Assembly (NCBI GenBank): GCA_010015655.1
Contig: ML976670.1
Coordinates: 667,546-727,317 of the forward strand
Direction: 5' to 3'
Length of the DNA: 59,772 bases
Source: Bimuria novae-zelandiae CBS 107.79
Lineage: Eukaryota > Ascomycota > Dothideomycetes > Pleosporales > Didymosphaeriaceae
Shown here: in pieces, positions 58,198 through 59,772 of the stretch
Position numbering within the stretch: the stretch's first letter is position 1
How the letters are laid out: the number at the start of each line of letters is the position of its first letter
Notes under the pieces: model-generated
The model's input: the letters and a program-made list of their open reading frames with translations, nothing else
What the model was told of the DNA's origin: nothing
Database searches by the model: none
Program-made: the position numbers and the translations under genes

Positions 58198-58290
58198 CTC
58201 ATCTGACCTTGGGAATTACCTCGGCTAACCTTGGCACCTTCCTATATAGGTAAAGATGAGCTGGAAAAATCCTTCTCAAGGTCAGATGAG
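58198..58290. repeat. 14-bp perfect inverted repeat (hairpin)
   Basis: CTCATCTGACCTTG (58198-58211) and CAAGGTCAGATGAG (58277-58290), 65 bp apart, followed by a T run. It lies about 130 bp upstream of the next start codon. Could be a transposon remnant or a regulatory stem. Confidence 0.7.
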
Positions 58291-58420
58291 GTTTTTTTCA
58301 CAGTCGGGTCATATAAGCCCCTCCAACCTTATTTTAGGAGCATTTCCGATCGTTATTTGTTCGCGCTTGCGCTGTAAACACGTTTCGAACACGTTCTGAA
58401 TACGTTCCTTGCGCGTTTCG

Positions 58421-59772
58421 ATGGAGTCTCTCGGTTCTGTGTTTATACCTGTCCCGATTCGTAGAGAAGTAGAATCCGATGACGATCCCGAGTTTACACT
58501 CGGAGATGAGTTTGCAAGGCCTGTTGAACCTATTGAAGATGCAGAAGTGCAACATGAGCAGGTAATTTTCATATCTAAACGAGTTTAAAACACGTTCTGA
58601 ACATATTACAGCAACCTAGCCCGGAGTTCACATGCGGAAATAACCGAAAGGCTGCAATCACAGCTGCGCAAGTTGATATTGTAGCTGATATACCAATGTA
58701 TCCCCCTAGTAACCCAGAAGGTTATGCACTTATTGTTCCTATAACGACAGGATACAATGGGGAGGTACCAACTACCAAGGAAATACTCAAGCGGGCTCTA
58801 CAGGTAGGAAGTTCGTCTTACATGTTTAAAACCTGTTCTAAACGTGATTAGTTCCAATATTGTAAAGGTGCAGAATTTAAGAACAGCACAACAATTTCTC
58901 CATACCTGGATTACCAGCCTGCGACCCGGCATAGGTACCGTTGCACTGGCATTAAGCAATGCGAGTTCCTTGATAACGATATTGCAACATGTTCACATAC
59001 TGTTGTAAATGATGCATTATATATGCAGATAAGAGAGCTTCAGTCAGGCGTTCCAGGCCATGACGATAGCGCTAAGGCAAAGGCTTCAAGGTCAGACAAA
59101 ATTTAAACGTATTTTAAATATGTTTAGAACTTATTTAAACTTTTAGCATGTATCTTGGAGTTATGAAACGTTTTCAGCAGCGCCCTTGCCATGATTGGCG
59201 ACCAGAATGTCGACCAGTAGTCCGATTTCAGAGGAATAAGGTATATTTTTCGTTTAACATACTCTAAAGAAGTTTCTAACTTGTTTAGCCACTGATTGGA
59301 GAGCAGAGCCACTTCATTGGTTGTGCTGGCTGGCAATTTAACGCTCAACCAAAGGAAAAACACTTTACTACCTCTATTAAAGCTGACGTTGACGTAGAGT
59401 ACCTCCATGCTTTGTTTATAAATGGTTTACCAGATCATGAACAGCCAAGTGGGCGCTGCAAAGTCGTTGAGGCCCTGTCTGCACGGACTAAATTCTGTGG
59501 TATAAACGACGTAAACACATTGCAAATATGTTTCTAACAGATACATCTAGGAGTTGACCATCCTCAAGGAATGGGAAAACTTGTCAAGACAAGCTGCGAT
59601 GTGTACTGGGATATTATTATCCCTAACAATGCTAGGGCAGCGCCCTATTTTATTGTAATCTCGTTTAGAACGCATTCACACATACCTCCTCCGCCCTGGC
59701 TACCGCGACTAGATGATATTAATGCGATTGAGAACATCCTACGCCCAATGTTGACCCCCAGTCTATCACGGT
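58421..59772 (+). CDS. unrecognised multi-exon fungal gene, probably transposon-associated with a zinc-binding domain; 3' end outside window
   Basis: Six exons (58421-58561, 58612-58803, 58852-59090, 59147-59240, 59289-59499, 59551-59772) read in frame with introns of 50, 48, 56, 48 and 51 nt. The N-terminus is acidic (MESLGSVFIPVPIRREVESD). Exon 3 encodes RYRCTGIKQCEFLDND followed by CSHTVVND. Exons 5-6 encode ARTKFCGVDHPQGMG, KTSCDVYWDIIIP and SFRTHSHIPPPPW. A Cys pattern ending in H-x-H before a Pro run resembles GCM/WRKY/FAR1-type zinc fingers of MULE-related proteins, and I recall similar architecture in fungal repeat-associated proteins; this is inference. No DDE domain is visible before the window ends. 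No RIP damage. The acceptor of intron 5 was chosen at 59550 because the nearer AG at 59541 leads to a stop. Confidence 0.6.

Larger units (their letters stand above)
57555..58420. other. intergenic; composition returns to normal
   Basis: Contains the tRNA-like sequence (57727-57809) and the hairpin (58198-58290) listed separately. A GGGCCTGTTCGG stretch at about 58061, followed by TCAGATTCAATCTGA, could be a transposon end; no partner is in the window. The 5' untranslated part of the next gene has several GAACACGTTCTGAA-like stretches. Confidence 0.45.

Noticed and set aside
58309..58572. Reverse-strand frames at 58309-58572
   Set aside because: Antisense to exon 1 of the forward multi-exon gene, which continues in frame through five introns.

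Overview
The window looks like a repeat-rich stretch of a filamentous ascomycete genome (Pezizomycotina). I infer a Dothideomycete-like fungus, but nothing here fixes the species. The evidence is short GT-AG introns of about 45-130 nt with CTAAC/CTRAY-type branch sites, fungal orthologues (Cdh1, aspartyl aminopeptidase, Pho13-type phosphatase, primase large subunit), a HET-domain NLR, a DUF3435 recombinase relic, and a two-compartment composition. Most of the window is AT-rich, TpA-rich and full of TAA/TAG stops at former CAA/CAG/CGA/TGG codons, as expected from repeat-induced point mutation (RIP). I did not compute RIP indices.

Layout. (1) 1-5.2 kb: RIP-damaged relics. These are a Copia integrase fragment with a probable LTR, a polyketide synthase ketoreductase fragment, and a reverse-strand DUF3435 tyrosine-recombinase-like gene with its C-terminal C2H2-like region. 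(2) 5.2-15.3 kb: a gene island of normal composition. Cdh1/fizzy-related (-) diverges from aspartyl aminopeptidase (+), which is followed on the same strand by a Pho13-like HAD phosphatase and the DNA primase large subunit; all exon models close in frame. (3) 16.1-18.4 kb: a HET-NB-ARC-TPR gene (-) that is readable end to end in one frame but interrupted by two clusters of RIP-type stops. (4) 18.8-34.8 kb: one Tc1/mariner-like DNA transposon (about 1.67 kb once insertions are removed), split by a complete Copia element (19362-24838) and a complete chromodomain Gypsy element (25859-34737). A pogo/Fot1 element (32308-34096) is nested inside the Gypsy. (5) 34.8-52.1 kb: a solo LTR, then a second Gypsy family (36742 to about 52050, -) carrying a Copia element (38226-43995, with a Gypsy solo LTR inside it), a second pogo/Fot1 element (46506-48352) and an orphan solo LTR (48374-48596). 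(6) 51.5-52.6 kb: a palindrome of about 1 kb made of inverted Gypsy ends. (7) 52.6-57.55 kb: a truncated relative of the first Gypsy, carrying a solo LTR (53357-53911) and a piggyBac-like element (54819-57111). (8) 57.6 kb to the end: normal composition again, with a tRNA-like sequence, a 14-bp-arm hairpin, and the 5' part of a multi-exon gene running off the window.

Insertion boundaries rest on matched LTRs or TIRs and target-site duplications read directly from the sequence: ATATT, GAGGG/AAGGG, AGTCC/AGCCC, TTAAG, TTCTT, TTACC, ACAGT, plus TA for the DNA elements. Two insertions are also supported by the related unoccupied site in the paralogous Gypsy copy. The core genes form a small conserved island; the rest records repeated rounds of transposition followed by RIP, which also marks the HET-NLR gene at the island edge.
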